DNA from: Sanguinoderma infundibulare
Lineage: Eukaryota; Basidiomycota; Agaricomycetes; Polyporales; Polyporaceae
NCBI GenBank assembly: GCA_032821775.1
Contig: JAVLRN010000005.1
Location: 1,798,001-1,862,000 of the forward strand
Direction of reading: 5' to 3'
DNA length: 64,000 nucleotides
Shown here: positions 44,563 to 57,353 of the stretch, in pieces
How the letters are laid out: each line of letters opens with the position of its first letter
How positions within the stretch are numbered: the first letter of the stretch is position 1
Notes under the pieces: generated by a model
Told to the model about the DNA's origin: nothing
The model's input: the letters and a program-made list of their open reading frames with translations, nothing else
The model's database searches: none
Made by a program: the position numbers and the translations under genes

Positions 44563-47500
44563 CTACACACTGGTATTCGTGCCCATGTTAACCACAAATG
44601 TGCTCCTGCCTCCCCGAGGCAGCACAAGAACCTTCTCTGCACCGTGCACTTCGTACGTCTCGCAACTCGGCACAACGCTCGATCGCATCCTGTGCTCACC
44701 CGGAAGCGGCAGCGCAGTGACGCTGATCTTGGGTAGAACGAGCTCCCCGTGATGAAGTGCGATAAGGGTCACCGGCGTTGTGAATGTCTCCCCATCCTGA
44801 ATGAACCGGTCAGTGCTGCAAACACGGCACAAGATGATCAATGAGAAACACACTTTGGTCACAAAGTCCCCCCTCTTGCGCCCACTGACCAGCCAGTCCA
44901 GTGTCAAGTCTTCGATGTCATACCGCATGTTATAACTCTGAACCTTGGTGTCCTCAGGCGCTGCCCAGTGGAACGAGGCCTCGACCGTGAGCAGCGCAGA
45001 GATTGGCTGACCCGCATACAGCGGCCGTGTGCGTTTCGCCGGCTTTTCGACGTCAGCAGAGAAGGGGTTCTCCAGAACTTGCAATCGCGCGGCAGCAAGG
45101 ATCTGGGGAGAGAAGTCCTCAGCTTCATGGACCACGCCTAGAACACGCGAAGGGCCCAAGACGCACATGTATCTGCGGGACGTCCACCGGGATGACGATA
45201 TCCCTCCACTCGCCAAATGACGTCGAAGACCGCCTCTGATTCAGTTTCTGCATGGTGTCCGTCAGATGAACGTGCCGCACCGTCAGCGTGCAAACGAGAA
45301 GTGCATACTTCCATGACCTGACGCAGTCCTGAGCCAATCCCGCCGTCCGTCGGAGTAATTCCGGGAACCACGAGCTCCCCGGTGACGCCATACAGCTCGA
45401 CCCAGCATGCGTCTGTCTCGAGCGCCTGCACGAGCTTGTCTACCATCTCTTGGCGGACGGTTTCTAGCGATGGGGTCCCGAACACGACTTCCGAGACAGC
45501 GAGTTCGATCAGTGATTCGACCTCTAAATGAGCGTATGACGTTAGCGCCAAATTCGAGCAGCTTTGGGCCCAGAGCCATACCTTCGCGGAGCATCCGGTA
45601 GGTGATCTGCAGCTTCAGTCCGTCGCGCGCTGCCAAATCATGAATACCCTCGATCGGCGCTGGAGGTGTTTGGGCTGACCATACCTGTGCCCTTCTCGGA
45701 ATCCATCTGGAACAAAAACTTCCCCGGTTGTGCAGGCGTCAGTGTCTGAAGGCTAGGTTCAGCAAACAGGGTGACGCGCATATGAAGAATGAAGACATTG
45801 ACACACCACAATCCCCGGCTTCTGCGCCACGCTGCTTGTCACCTTCACACCCGGGGTCTCGGCTTCTGACAATAACTGCGCCGAGCGCACTCGGACATGC
45901 TGATGTGTCTTTGTTGACAACGTGAACGCCGTGAACAGCCTGTGAAACGTGCTGAGCGCGACTCTGTCAACATGACCGAGCTACAAACCTTGTCCCGCGG
46001 AAGAAGTCTTGTACATTGATCTCCACGGGCAACCCGGTCGCCACCACCCGGCTGAGACGTAGCGTCCTCGTGATGTCAGGCTCAGACGTGGTCACATAGT
46101 CCACGACGACGTTCACTCTCTGAGAGAAGGAGCAACTGAACTCCGGACATTGGTAAATAGATAAGGAACAAACTTACCATGTATGCGTACGCCGATGCGT
46201 CCGAGTAGGATACTGCTGCGACGGCCGTCTGCCCTGCTTTCAGGTCAAGGAAGGTCAGAGCTTCTTGGTCAGTGCGTATGGCTGGGGGATCTGAACGAGT
46301 GTCAGTACATCCATCCTACGCGCCTGGGGACGACTAGTAGTTGGTACCGTCTCCAAGCAGCTGCGTGTCCTCATATTTGAAAGTGACCCCCGACGGTGCT
46401 CCCAACTTGACCACCGCCGTGGCGATCTCATTGCGACCGGTGGAGAGCATAACCCGTATCTTTGACATCGTGCCAAGCTCGACTGCGATGAAGCCTCAGT
46501 ACGCTCGCCTAGACATTTGGTCAACCATAGACTTACTCAGAGGAGGCTGCTTGAGCTTCACGTCGAGAGCGCGGACGTCTTTCGGGATGTAGACAAGGGT
46601 AGGCAAGTTTCCAGCCTTGATCTTCTTGGGCGTCTTGGAATGTTTCCACTGGAAAAGCAAGCGAGGCATGGATATCTGGGTGTTTGCCAGGGTATACGTT
46701 CCCATAGCAGAGGACTGCACGGGCAAATGAGCAAAAGAGCCAGGACAAAGGACCGCAGACGCCACCTACAGGACAGAACAATGTGAGCTCTGTGCGTCCC
46801 GGACCTATGCTGGATACTGTCGTGGTGAAAGTGATTTGACTATTCTCCCTTCCGTTGAGTTGAAGGCGAACTTCCTCCGCAGGTATATCCTAGCGCCGTC
46901 ATCAAGACCAGGTTACGCCTGAAATATCCCAGATTCGCATGCTCACACACGGCAGCTTGTTCTTCACCACGACTTTGAGCAGCGCACCATCACGACTCTC
47001 GGCCAGCTGCGCGTGAGGTTCAATGAGCGACACCGATAAGGCTGAGTGATCTGGGAACGGTGTTTCTGAGTGGACACGGGATCTCGTCTCAGCCAGTCGC
47101 TACGTCGAAGTCAGTGTCGCGCTTACCGCTATCGAGGTTCTCAGCCGCCTCCTTCAGCGCCGCGACGAGCTTCTCCACATATGCATTACTGTCCTCCTCG
47201 CTCAGCAGCAGATCTCTGCCCCCGTCCTCCACGTACGCCCTGAGGAAATGCAGGAGCACGTGGATCCACTCCCTGTCCTTCGGCTTTTCGGCAGTCTCGT
47301 GGATGTTGAGCGCACGGTTAAGCATGTACGCCTCCATCGACGTCCAGCCGTGGGGCGAATAATGGGCAGGGAGCGAAGTGTACGTCTGGAGAGCGCTTGT
47401 TAAGCGGCCGCGATGGCTGGGTGCCCTTATCTCAGCACCTGACAAGGCAAGCGGGGAAGGGGACAAAGAACGTACATATCAAGAGCAGCCAATGACCCGT

Positions 47501-49188
47501 GCAGTTTGAGCGCGAACTTTCGGCGACCGGAGTTTGCATACAGCTCGATGGCGCGGTTCGTGACGTTCACGTACAGGTCGTAGAGCGCATCTCGTTCCTC
47601 CATGGCGGAAAGCAACTCCGTCTTCGTGATGGTCATGGAATTATCGCGCTTCGCCTTCGGGTCCTTGGCGGCCGGATCGAAAGATGACGGGAGTGCAAGG
47701 GAGAATGGGGGCTTGTTGGGAAGGAAGCCTGCCGCAATACCTAGAATGTCAAGCTTGAGGGACGTGAGCCATCACCTTCGCTATTCAGTGTGATGATAGC
47801 GTACTTGATGCCGTGCGAGCTCCAGCAATTCACCTTTCTCGGCGTTGAAAGAGGAGAGGGCGGCCTTCTCCAGCGTAATGGTTTTCGCCCACTCGTCGCT
47901 TTGTTCAACGACGCTCAGAGCGGAGGAGTAGATCCAGGATTCAATGAAGAAGGGAGGTAGGGTGTTCTGAACCAACTGTTGGAGACAAGCTCTAGGTAGC
48001 GTAGTGCTAAGCACACACCTCGACTTCGCGCAACGTTCTTGCGAAAATACTGAGGAACGAGGCTGCCTTTCGACATAGTTCTTCCATGTCCCCGATCTTG
48101 CTCAGTAGTAAACACTGCCTAGCAAGTAGGTAGACACGGAAATCGAAGACGGAAATGGTGTTCGCAAGGATGAGGTCGTGGTACGGTTTCTTGGTGATCG
48201 ACAAGAGAGGGACGGAGTCGTCAGTGGGCATGGGAGTGATCAGAGCTCCGAACCAGGACAAGTTCTTTTCCCGGAGGACTTGGGAGAAGGTGGACTCCAG
48301 CTCAACATACTGCTGGAGAGCGTCTTCGTGCAGGTTCATGCCTTCAAGGGAGCTAGCAACGCTTTCCTGTACGCATACAGTCAGGACGTTTCCCATTGCA
48401 GAACTCGTTGACGACCTCACCTTCAGAATGAAGAACGTGCAGAAGTTCCACCCCGGCATGGTCCGTTGACCTTCCGACCGCCGAACCTCGTCCTCGCGTT
48501 GAGTGAGGGAGCTATCGAACGCGGACAGAAGCCCGTCCTTGACTTTGGAAACACAGTCCGCCCACAGGGCGGGGTTGTCTTTCTCCGCCGACCATACGAG
48601 CTGAACGCATCTGAGATGTAGTTGTAGATGAACATCGCTCACATACACTGATCAGCACGCACCTATCTTTCTTGTCGAGATTGAAGTCCCCCTTCACTTT
48701 GTCGAGCACGGACGTTTTGATCTGAAACAGCCTGCCTTGGGGGACGTTCTGGTCTGGCCGCACGACGTGGACGATGAGCCATTCCTGGCCCTTGCGTGTG
48801 CTGACGGACGTGTGCCACTCCTTGATCTGCTTACGAACCGTGGCCCGGTACAGTTCGCTGTCCTTCAGGCGGCTGAGTATGAGGGGTCTCGGCGGGGACG
48901 AGTGATATTATTCACCTCACAAGTGAAGATGTACAGGTGAAGCAATGGTTTGTCTAACACGGTCTGGGGCACCTGCGAAGCAGCCTGATCCTCCTTCAGA
49001 ACCTCAAACGGCACCAGCTTCACGTCCAGCTCCTGGATCGACCGCAAGGCGTTTCTTGACGTCGACTTCCAGTGCAAGTTCCGGAGTGGAAGTTGTGAGG
49101 CCAAGGAGTTCTGGATCTGTTTCCAATGGTCTGTGGAAAGGAAGACAATCGGTCCGGAATAGGTGACCGTAACACGTTGGGCGGACAT
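44563..49188 (-). CDS. TRS130: TRAPP II complex subunit TRS130/TRAPPC10
   Basis: This large tethering-complex subunit works at the late Golgi, where TRAPP II activates Ypt31/32-type Rabs. The N-terminus MSAQRVTVTYSGPIVF and then LASQLPLRNLHWKSTSRN is typical. It is followed by WLIVHVVRPDQN, the alpha-solenoid segments (LHEDALQQYVELESTFSQ; ILANTISVFDFRVYLLARQC) and, in the C-terminal half, Ig-like beta regions. The final exon holds HHGELVLPKISVTALPLPG and ends VVNMGTNTSV. The start at 49188 has no in-frame ATG close upstream. Introns are frequent; I followed the main blocks but did not fix every edge. The gene occupies about 4.6 kb, fitting a protein of about 1,200 residues. CMR1 follows 300 bases downstream on the same strand. 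Confidence 0.88.
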
Positions 49189-49721
49189 GGCTTGCGGGAG
49201 AGTCTAGTCGCCTGTGGAGGCGTAAAGCGGATGACCTGCCACACTGAGCGTCCGGAGGCCGTTCCCGCCGCACGGTTTCTATGCCACCTGTCGCACACGT
49301 TCTCCCCGGTGTTCCTTCGTGGACCCGTCGACAGCGTAATGGAAAAGAATGAAAGAATGAAAGCAGAGACGACGTAGTGGAAGCACAGGAGACAGACGAG
49401 GTGGTCGCTCCGGCTGGGGGTCGGCTTGGGAGCTTCGATCCGTTGGCGTCTGTCGGCAAATTAAGAGTTTGGGTTGCGGGCCGACGTCATTTGGTCGCTC
49501 GACTGACTACGAACACACTTGGTGCCGCAGACCCGACCGGAGACGTGTTAGATCCAGCCAGGATGATCCATGCCGTATAACCCCTTGGCTGTCATCTGTG
49601 CCCGGCGAAACCCGTGCCGGCGATATGGTTTCAACGCTATAAGAGCTCCCGGTGATGCACCCTCGCCCTCCGCAACTATCACGTTGCTCCCCGCCATCCC
49701 CAGCACCGCTCGCAACCAGCC
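49189..49721. other. Divergent intergenic region, TRS130 and AIG1-like gene
   Basis: About 530 bases with both promoters. I see no RNA gene or repeat. Confidence 0.45.
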
Positions 49722-50625
49722 ATGTCCACCAGTCTGAGGCTCCTGCCGTTCCTTTTGCACACCTCCGCCGCCGCGGTCATGACTTATGGGTACCTCCATC
49801 TCCCGGACATGGTGGCCAATATTCCGATGAAAGACATGAGAGGCGGGCACTTCCAATTTCTGACGATACAAGGGTACGTCTTCTCTTCGTCTTGAATGGC
49901 ATTGGCACTGGTCGCTGAATGGAATCACTCAGCCTTTGTGTGGCGTGGATGACCATGGTGCTCAGCGTCGGCTGCGATCTTACTCCCTCGCTTAGTGAGT
50001 GCACAAGCTTCCCCAGTACTTCTCCACCGCTTAGCGGGCGTATGCGTTCATAGAAGCGTTTCGGATCGTCAAACGTGCATTCCTCATGAGTGCTCTACCG
50101 GTATGCCTCGCCGTTTTCCCGTTGCAAATGCGGCTCATATAAGCTTAAACCAGTTGGCCATCGTAATTTCTGTTATTTACTGGACGCTCCTGTTGATCAT
50201 GCCGCATATGATTCTCATGGAGTCTCCCGGCGAGAGGGAGCCTACTTCGTCCCACACTATCCCCGAACCCGAACGTCTGCCTCTCCACACTGATCTCGCG
50301 CTTCATGCCGCCCCCGCAATTTCTCTGGTCGTCGACTTCTACTTCTTGGAGCGAAAGTACCCCAAATTCGTAAGCCAGTACGGCTCGCTCATCCTCGCCG
50401 CTGTGTTGGGAACGTGGTACGCTTGCTGGGTGGAGTACTGTGCGAGCTACAACGGCATGTGTACGTAACGTCTCCTTGGCCATCCATGAAAAATGCGCTA
50501 ACACTCTGGTAGTCCCATACCCCTTCCTCACCCACAATCCTTTCAATGTTCGCGTTGCAATCTACATGGGAGCTTCCATGTTTGCTGCTGTGGCTTTCAT
50601 GGTGATAAATGCTCTGCACCCATAA
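49722..50625 (+). CDS. AIG1/FAR-17a family multi-pass membrane protein (226 aa)
   Basis: FAR-17a/AIG1 proteins are six-helix membrane proteins; the animal members are threonine hydrolases of fatty-acid esters of hydroxy fatty acids. The signature segment HTDLALHAAPAISLVVDFYF contains the conserved His that is catalytic in animal members. Upstream, LAIVISVIYWTLLL and further hydrophobic segments fit the six-helix layout. Further along, CASYNGMFPYPFLTHNPF matches the family's YPFL block. Exons: 49722-49873, 49933-49994, 50054-50100, 50154-50460 and 50513-50625. All introns are GT-AG and in phase. Activity in this fungus is inferred from family membership only. Confidence 0.9.
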
Positions 50626-50898
50626 CGACACATACTCGTATCTCCCTTCGTACTAGATAATCCTACATTAATAGACGTATATTACCCTTCTCTTGGCTCT
50701 TGGCGTGCTTTGTACCATTTTGTAGACATCCCAACCTGGACTTGAGTCTCCCATCGAAAGGAGCGCCCACAGCCGCGCGAGTCATGCTTAAAATCGTGGA
50801 TTTGCTTGGGGTTGGCCAAGGATTATCACCTCCCACTTCTTCGGTCAACCCTCCACCTGCCTCAGCCCTCTCTTCTCCAAGTACGCACGGTGCCAGTC

Positions 50899-52716
<1,818 letters not shown>

Positions 52717-53197
52717 AGCCAGAGGGTATGAACCGAATTGCAACAAGCGTGTGTGAATCAATGTACAGTAGCTGCGTAGAGTCTACTCGTCGAATAGAAA
52801 TCAATGCTGGGGACTGCGGCGTATATGTAAATATCGGGTGAAGCTGGGGCCTCGCCCGAATTAATATGTCAGAGGCGCGGCGTCGGGAAGGTCGGGAGCG
52901 CACATATACATATAGGCGCTAGCGCCTATCAACGGGCTGAATGCCAATTGAGGGAGGCACACCGCCAACTCAACACTGCCCTCCTCCTCTCTGCCATCCG
53001 CAACCCCTACCACAGGCCCCACCAGTCTTTACCCCCACCGCTCATCTTCTTGCCTTTCACACCTTCAACTTTCTTCTACAAGCTCCCCCCGGACGCAGCA
53101 CTGAGTGCTGCCCTCTGTCGTCGTCCTTGTCAAACACTGAAACGCCAAGCTACAACCAACGCAACTCGATTTCCCCTAATACCCCCATTCCGTCGCC
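52717..53197. other. Intergenic region
   Basis: About 480 bases between ARG4 and the syntaxin gene. A C/T-rich stretch on the plus strand (about 52980-53075) lies 100-200 bases before the syntaxin start codon and may mark its transcription start. Confidence 0.45.
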
Positions 53198-54762
53198 ATG
53201 GCCAGAGACAGACTCGCAGCACTGAGGGTAAGCCGTCTTCCGTTCATACACCGTTGTTCGCATCATGTGTGGCGTACACTCGTGGTGTACGCCCGGTCTA
53301 TGTGTTGTTACGGTACTGAAACTCTCGCGGCCAGGCGCAACAGCAGGGTGGTGGAGGCGGGTACACCAACTCGTGAGTCCCCCTTTCCGCTTAGCGTGCC
53401 TCGCCGTCGCGGCGTGCACACTGTCACAGATACTGACATGGCGGCGTGCGTTGCGCCATGACGACAGGGACTCGTACCCGATGCAGAGCACCAACGACTA
53501 CCGCTCGCGCGGACGGGCGAACAACCCGTACGCTCAGCAGGACGATGCGCCAACCACGTATCAGGCTGCGGCCGTGCCTAGCTCGACGAACCTCACCGGC
53601 GGCTCGGACGGCATGACTGCGTTCTACAGCGAGGTGCGTTTGCGATTTATGGCTCGGTGCGGTGCCCATAGCACGAGGCTTCGTTGGATATGGGAATATC
53701 CGCCCAAACGGGGAAATGGCGGAATGCTAAATGCGAGGGTGCGGTTTGCAGATCTCTTCCGTTCAGGACGACATCCGGACCTTCAACGACAACGTGAACC
53801 GCATCTCGGACCTGCACTCGCGCTCGCTGAACACGACGGACGACGCCGCGGGCCAGCGTGTCAACCAGCAGCTCGAGGACCTCGTCGCGGACACCAGCGC
53901 ACTCAGCGATGTGCTCCGGAGGCGGATCAAGGCGCTGCAGAAGCAGGGCGGTGTGGGTCGGGATGGTGAGATCCGGAAGCAGCAGGTCAGTCGCAAGGCG
54001 AAGCGTCCTCGCAGTGTATGTGCGTGTGCTGAAGGAAGATGTGGCGCTGTAGACCGGTCTTGTGAAGCAAAAGTTTATGGAGGCGATCCAAAACTACCAG
54101 ACTGTGGAGCAGCAGTACCGGCAAAAGTACAAGCAGCGTTTGGAGCGCCAGTACAAGATCGGTATGTTGTTGAGCTCGTTCAAGCAGTGTGAAAGGTTCT
54201 GATGAACGAATATAGTCAAGCCCGATGCGTCGCCGGAGGAAGTCAAGGCCGTAGTCGAGGATGACCAGGGCGGTCAGATCTTCAGCCAGGCATTGCTGAA
54301 CACCAACCGTTACGGCGAGGCTCGTTCCGCGTACCGTGAAGTGCAGGAACGTCATGCGGACATTAAGAAGATTGAAAGGACACTAACGGAGCTCGCCCAA
54401 CTGTTCAATGACGTGAGAATCTACCGTCCACCTTTCACGAAAGATAAGCGTTTTTACTCACGTTTCATCGTAGATGAGCATTTTGGTGGAGCAGCAAGAT
54501 GAGCAGATCACTGTCATTAATGACACTGTCAAGGAGGTTGAGAAGGATGTCGAGACTGGGCAAGTGGCTGCCACAGGATTATTTGCAACTTTGTCACTAA
54601 CCGTTCTGCAGCCTCAACTACACCAACAAGGCCGTCGACTCGGCACGGGCAGCGCGCAAGAAGCGGTGGATTTGCTTCATCCTCTTTCTGGTCATCCTCG
54701 TCATCATTGCTATCGTGGTTGCAGTCGTCGTTTTGCAACACACGAACACGAAGAAGACTTAA
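53198..54762 (+). CDS. SSO-type plasma-membrane syntaxin (t-SNARE, 336 aa)
   Basis: Sso proteins are the Qa-SNAREs of exocytosis at the plasma membrane. A polar N-terminus is followed by the three-helix Habc region (starting ISSVQDDIRTFNDNVNRIS). The SNARE motif runs from ADIKKIERTLTELAQLFND to VEQQDEQITVINDTVKEV, with the zero-layer glutamine in LVEQQDEQI. A C-terminal membrane anchor (FILFLVILVIIAIVVAVVVL) ends in HTNTKKT. Exons: 53198-53227, 53335-53372, 53468-53633, 53752-53985, 54053-54161, 54216-54412, 54474-54559 and 54612-54762. The last intron has a GC donor. A Gly/Gln-rich patch and a Tyr/Asn/Gln-rich segment precede the Habc domain. Confidence 0.94.
54560..54611 (+). other. GC-AG intron in the syntaxin gene
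   Basis: The donor is ACTGG/GCAAGT and the acceptor CTGCAG/CCTC. The join gives ETG-LNYTNKAVDSARAARKK, the conserved membrane-proximal SNARE sequence. Using the GT five bases downstream (GTGGCT) would break the frame. Confidence 0.85.
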
Positions 54763-56016
54763 GACGACTGGTGCTACGTTGTATCATACCTTACTACATC
54801 CTGGGACATTTGCTAGTTTCTCACCGATCGGCCTTGAAGTTATGATACAGCAGGAGCACCTCTTGCACGTTGCTTTTTACAAACCATGCACATTGTGTGT
54901 GTTCTTCTCCGTCTCGTCGTCCTCGGACCTTTCATATCTATCTATCCCGCTCTTTTTCCTACTCTTGGCAATGGATCTACGTCGACGGCCTCCTAGTGGC
55001 ATCTATCCATCGCAGTCGCTTTTTTCTCACCTCGAGAGAGTAATACCCCTATCGAATTGTGCAATTTACTTTTTCTACGTGAGCGAATCAACGACGATCC
55101 GAACGCAGTCGGCAGATCGAAGGGCGGCGTAGGTTTTACAGCAACAGGGGAACAAAGCACAGGTGCTACACGTCTGCATTACATACGTGGGTGACTGCGC
55201 GATGGCCGTGTGCCGTGTGGCTGGAGCTCTGTGCTGTGTGCGAAACGGAGGGTGTCAGGAGGACGGTGTACCTGCACTGGACCGCAGGGTGCTCAGTTGA
55301 GGAGATCTTCGTGCTCCAGTGGCGATTCTGGGCCGCGGAGCAATTTGCGGGGCTTGTGGCTAAGATCACAGAGACCAGTTCCAGTAGCGGGCAGGACACG
55401 GACTGTGGGGGCTAGAGCGGGGGCACAAGGGCGGACGCGCGGAAGGGGTGCGGGGACGGGAGCGGACGTCGCGAAGTGGAAGAAGTGTCCGAAAGCGGGT
55501 GCGCACCGTTGCCTGGCCGGAGCCTCGTTACTTGTCTGAGCGGGAAGCGGCGTGGCAGCGGCAGTCATACGCCACTGTACGCTTGCATGCACCGCGCGGC
55601 GTCGACGGTTATTCGGTGACAGCGGGAGAACAGGGGATGCCGTCTCCGAGTGTACGCCGTGGCCTGCTTTACAATGACGGGCCAGCCAGGATTGAGAGAC
55701 GGACGGGGAGCAACGGGCGCCGATAGCCCGGACGCGCTTCGGACTCAAATCGGGAAGCAAGATCTGTGCAGTCGCTCACAACGCCGCCACGCGAGATCTC
55801 AGATCCGCATCTCGAGCTGACGCGTCCCCCTCGACTCCGTATATAAGTCTCTCCTCCCCGAGTCTGCCTCTTCCAACCATCTCCTGCGCATATCTCACCG
55901 TCCCCGCCCCTCCGTGAGCGTTCCCCGCGGCCTATCCTGCCCAAGACATTCCGTGCTGACGCCGTCGCCTTGCAGACGTCTCCCATCCCCTTTCCGAGAA
56001 CCTCACACGACCCGTC
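54763..56016. other. Intergenic region upstream of AN1 zinc-finger gene
   Basis: About 1.25 kb without a recognised gene. The C/T-rich stretch at about 55840-55990 directly precedes the AN1 gene and may be its core promoter; 'tatataagtc' at about 55839-55848 is a good TATA-box candidate. No mobile element was recognised. Confidence 0.45.
55839..55846 (+). promoter_or_regulatory. Candidate TATA box of the AN1 zinc-finger gene
   Basis: A TATATAAG element lies about 170 bases before the start codon and is followed by a C/T-rich tract. This is the clearest TATA-like element before a gene in the window. The role is inferred. Confidence 0.4.
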
Positions 56017-56306
56017 ATGCCTGCCAAGAAGCGCTGCCAGCTCCAGTCCGAGCCCCGCTGCAACCAGGCCGTCTTGCGCATTGTCGGCCAGTGCCCTCAT
56101 TGCCGTTTGGAGTTCTGCGGCACAGTGCGTATTCGACATCTTCTGCGCAGGTCATGTCCGACTAATGTCCTGGTTCTGTGCAGCATCGCATGCCCGAGCA
56201 CCACGAATGTCAGAACCTCGACAGCTGTCGACAGCAAGCATTCGAGAAGAACAAGGCGAAGTTGGAGAGCGAGCGGACTGTTGCATCCAAGATGGCGACC
56301 GCATAA
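56017..56306 (+). CDS. AN1-type zinc-finger protein, TMC1-like (76 aa)
   Basis: Small AN1-finger proteins of this type include yeast Tmc1, linked to ubiquitin and proteasome stress responses. The sequence MPAKKRCQLQSEPRCNQAVL is followed by VGQCPHCRLEFCGT and, after the intron, HRMPEHHECQNLDSCRQQ. This gives the Cys/His pattern of an AN1 finger. The C-terminal tail KNKAKLESERTVASKM is the typical end of the fungal family. Exons: 56017-56124 and 56184-56306, joined in phase 0 (GTGCGT/GCAG). At 76 residues the protein is a complete stand-alone finger, not a fragment. A candidate TATA box is upstream, which would fit a stress-regulated promoter. Confidence 0.9.
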
Positions 56307-57353
56307 TTGGCCTCCTCTTCCCCCCTCCCCACCCCATTCATCCCAACGCCACTACCTCGAATACTCAGGGTGCGCAAGCCACAGCCACCGCCCCCGACAC
56401 GACCACGGCTCTCAGCTTCATCTTACGTTCACGACTCATCATCTCGGCGCCATCATGACACACGGACGCATGCTATACCACATACTGTCTCCCCCTGCCC
56501 CGTAACTCCCGATGTGGCTTGCCTCCATCTGTCCCCTTCAAAGTGCATTATCTGTGCTACATCGGTGTCTCTACGTGTCTTCATACATTCTCGGGTATTA
56601 TAATGTAGAACGTGCTTCCATGACAGACGACACAAGTTTGAACATATGTGAGCCAATCGAAAAGTCATCCTGACCGCCGAGTGACCACCAAGCTTACTCT
56701 AACCAATCGCTAATGTTGCATGTGGCTGCCGTGGCCTCCCGCTTGTCCCATGCCTTGTCGTATACTGCATCGCCGCCTTGTCAACGGTTGATCTCTCCGC
56801 CGCCCAGACAGTTCCATGTCGTGAAGTAACCTCTATCATGCGGCATTCATTCGTAATGAACCGTAACGCCTCTGTCGCCATTGCGCATTCCATAACAATT
56901 CCACAGACGGGTCCGGACTTTGAGCGGCCGTGCAGCTGACCACCAAGATTGGCAGGCGCGATGCCTCATCGCACCATCCCGGGTCGCCTATAAGAGTCAT
57001 ATCTGTGCCCATCCGATTTCCTTCAATCACCTACACCTTGTCGCTGCAGCGTCCAGCACGACTCCTTGCATCTCTGGACTTGTTAGTCACATCCTGTGGA
57101 CCATCGCGGGAGGCCGCTGACCGATCCTGTATTGCAGGGACATTTCGGAACAAGCGGATTTCACGTGCATCGGCATTGGGTATAGATCGCTCCCTCCGCT
57201 CATCTGCCAGGTTCAAAATCCACAGGTGAGCTCGATGCTTTATAGGCTGTGGGCATGGCAGGGCCACGCACAAACATTCTTACTCACCGCTGCTAATTTT
57301 TGTGCCATATGGCGAGCAGACTTAGACAAGTCGCGGACCACCTTCAGTCGAAG
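56307..57353. other. Intergenic region upstream of aspartate aminotransferase
   Basis: About 1.05 kb with no recognised gene. A 'cctataagag' element lies near 56988. The segment 57080-57350 could include a spliced 5' leader, but no coding exon could be supported. Confidence 0.4.
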
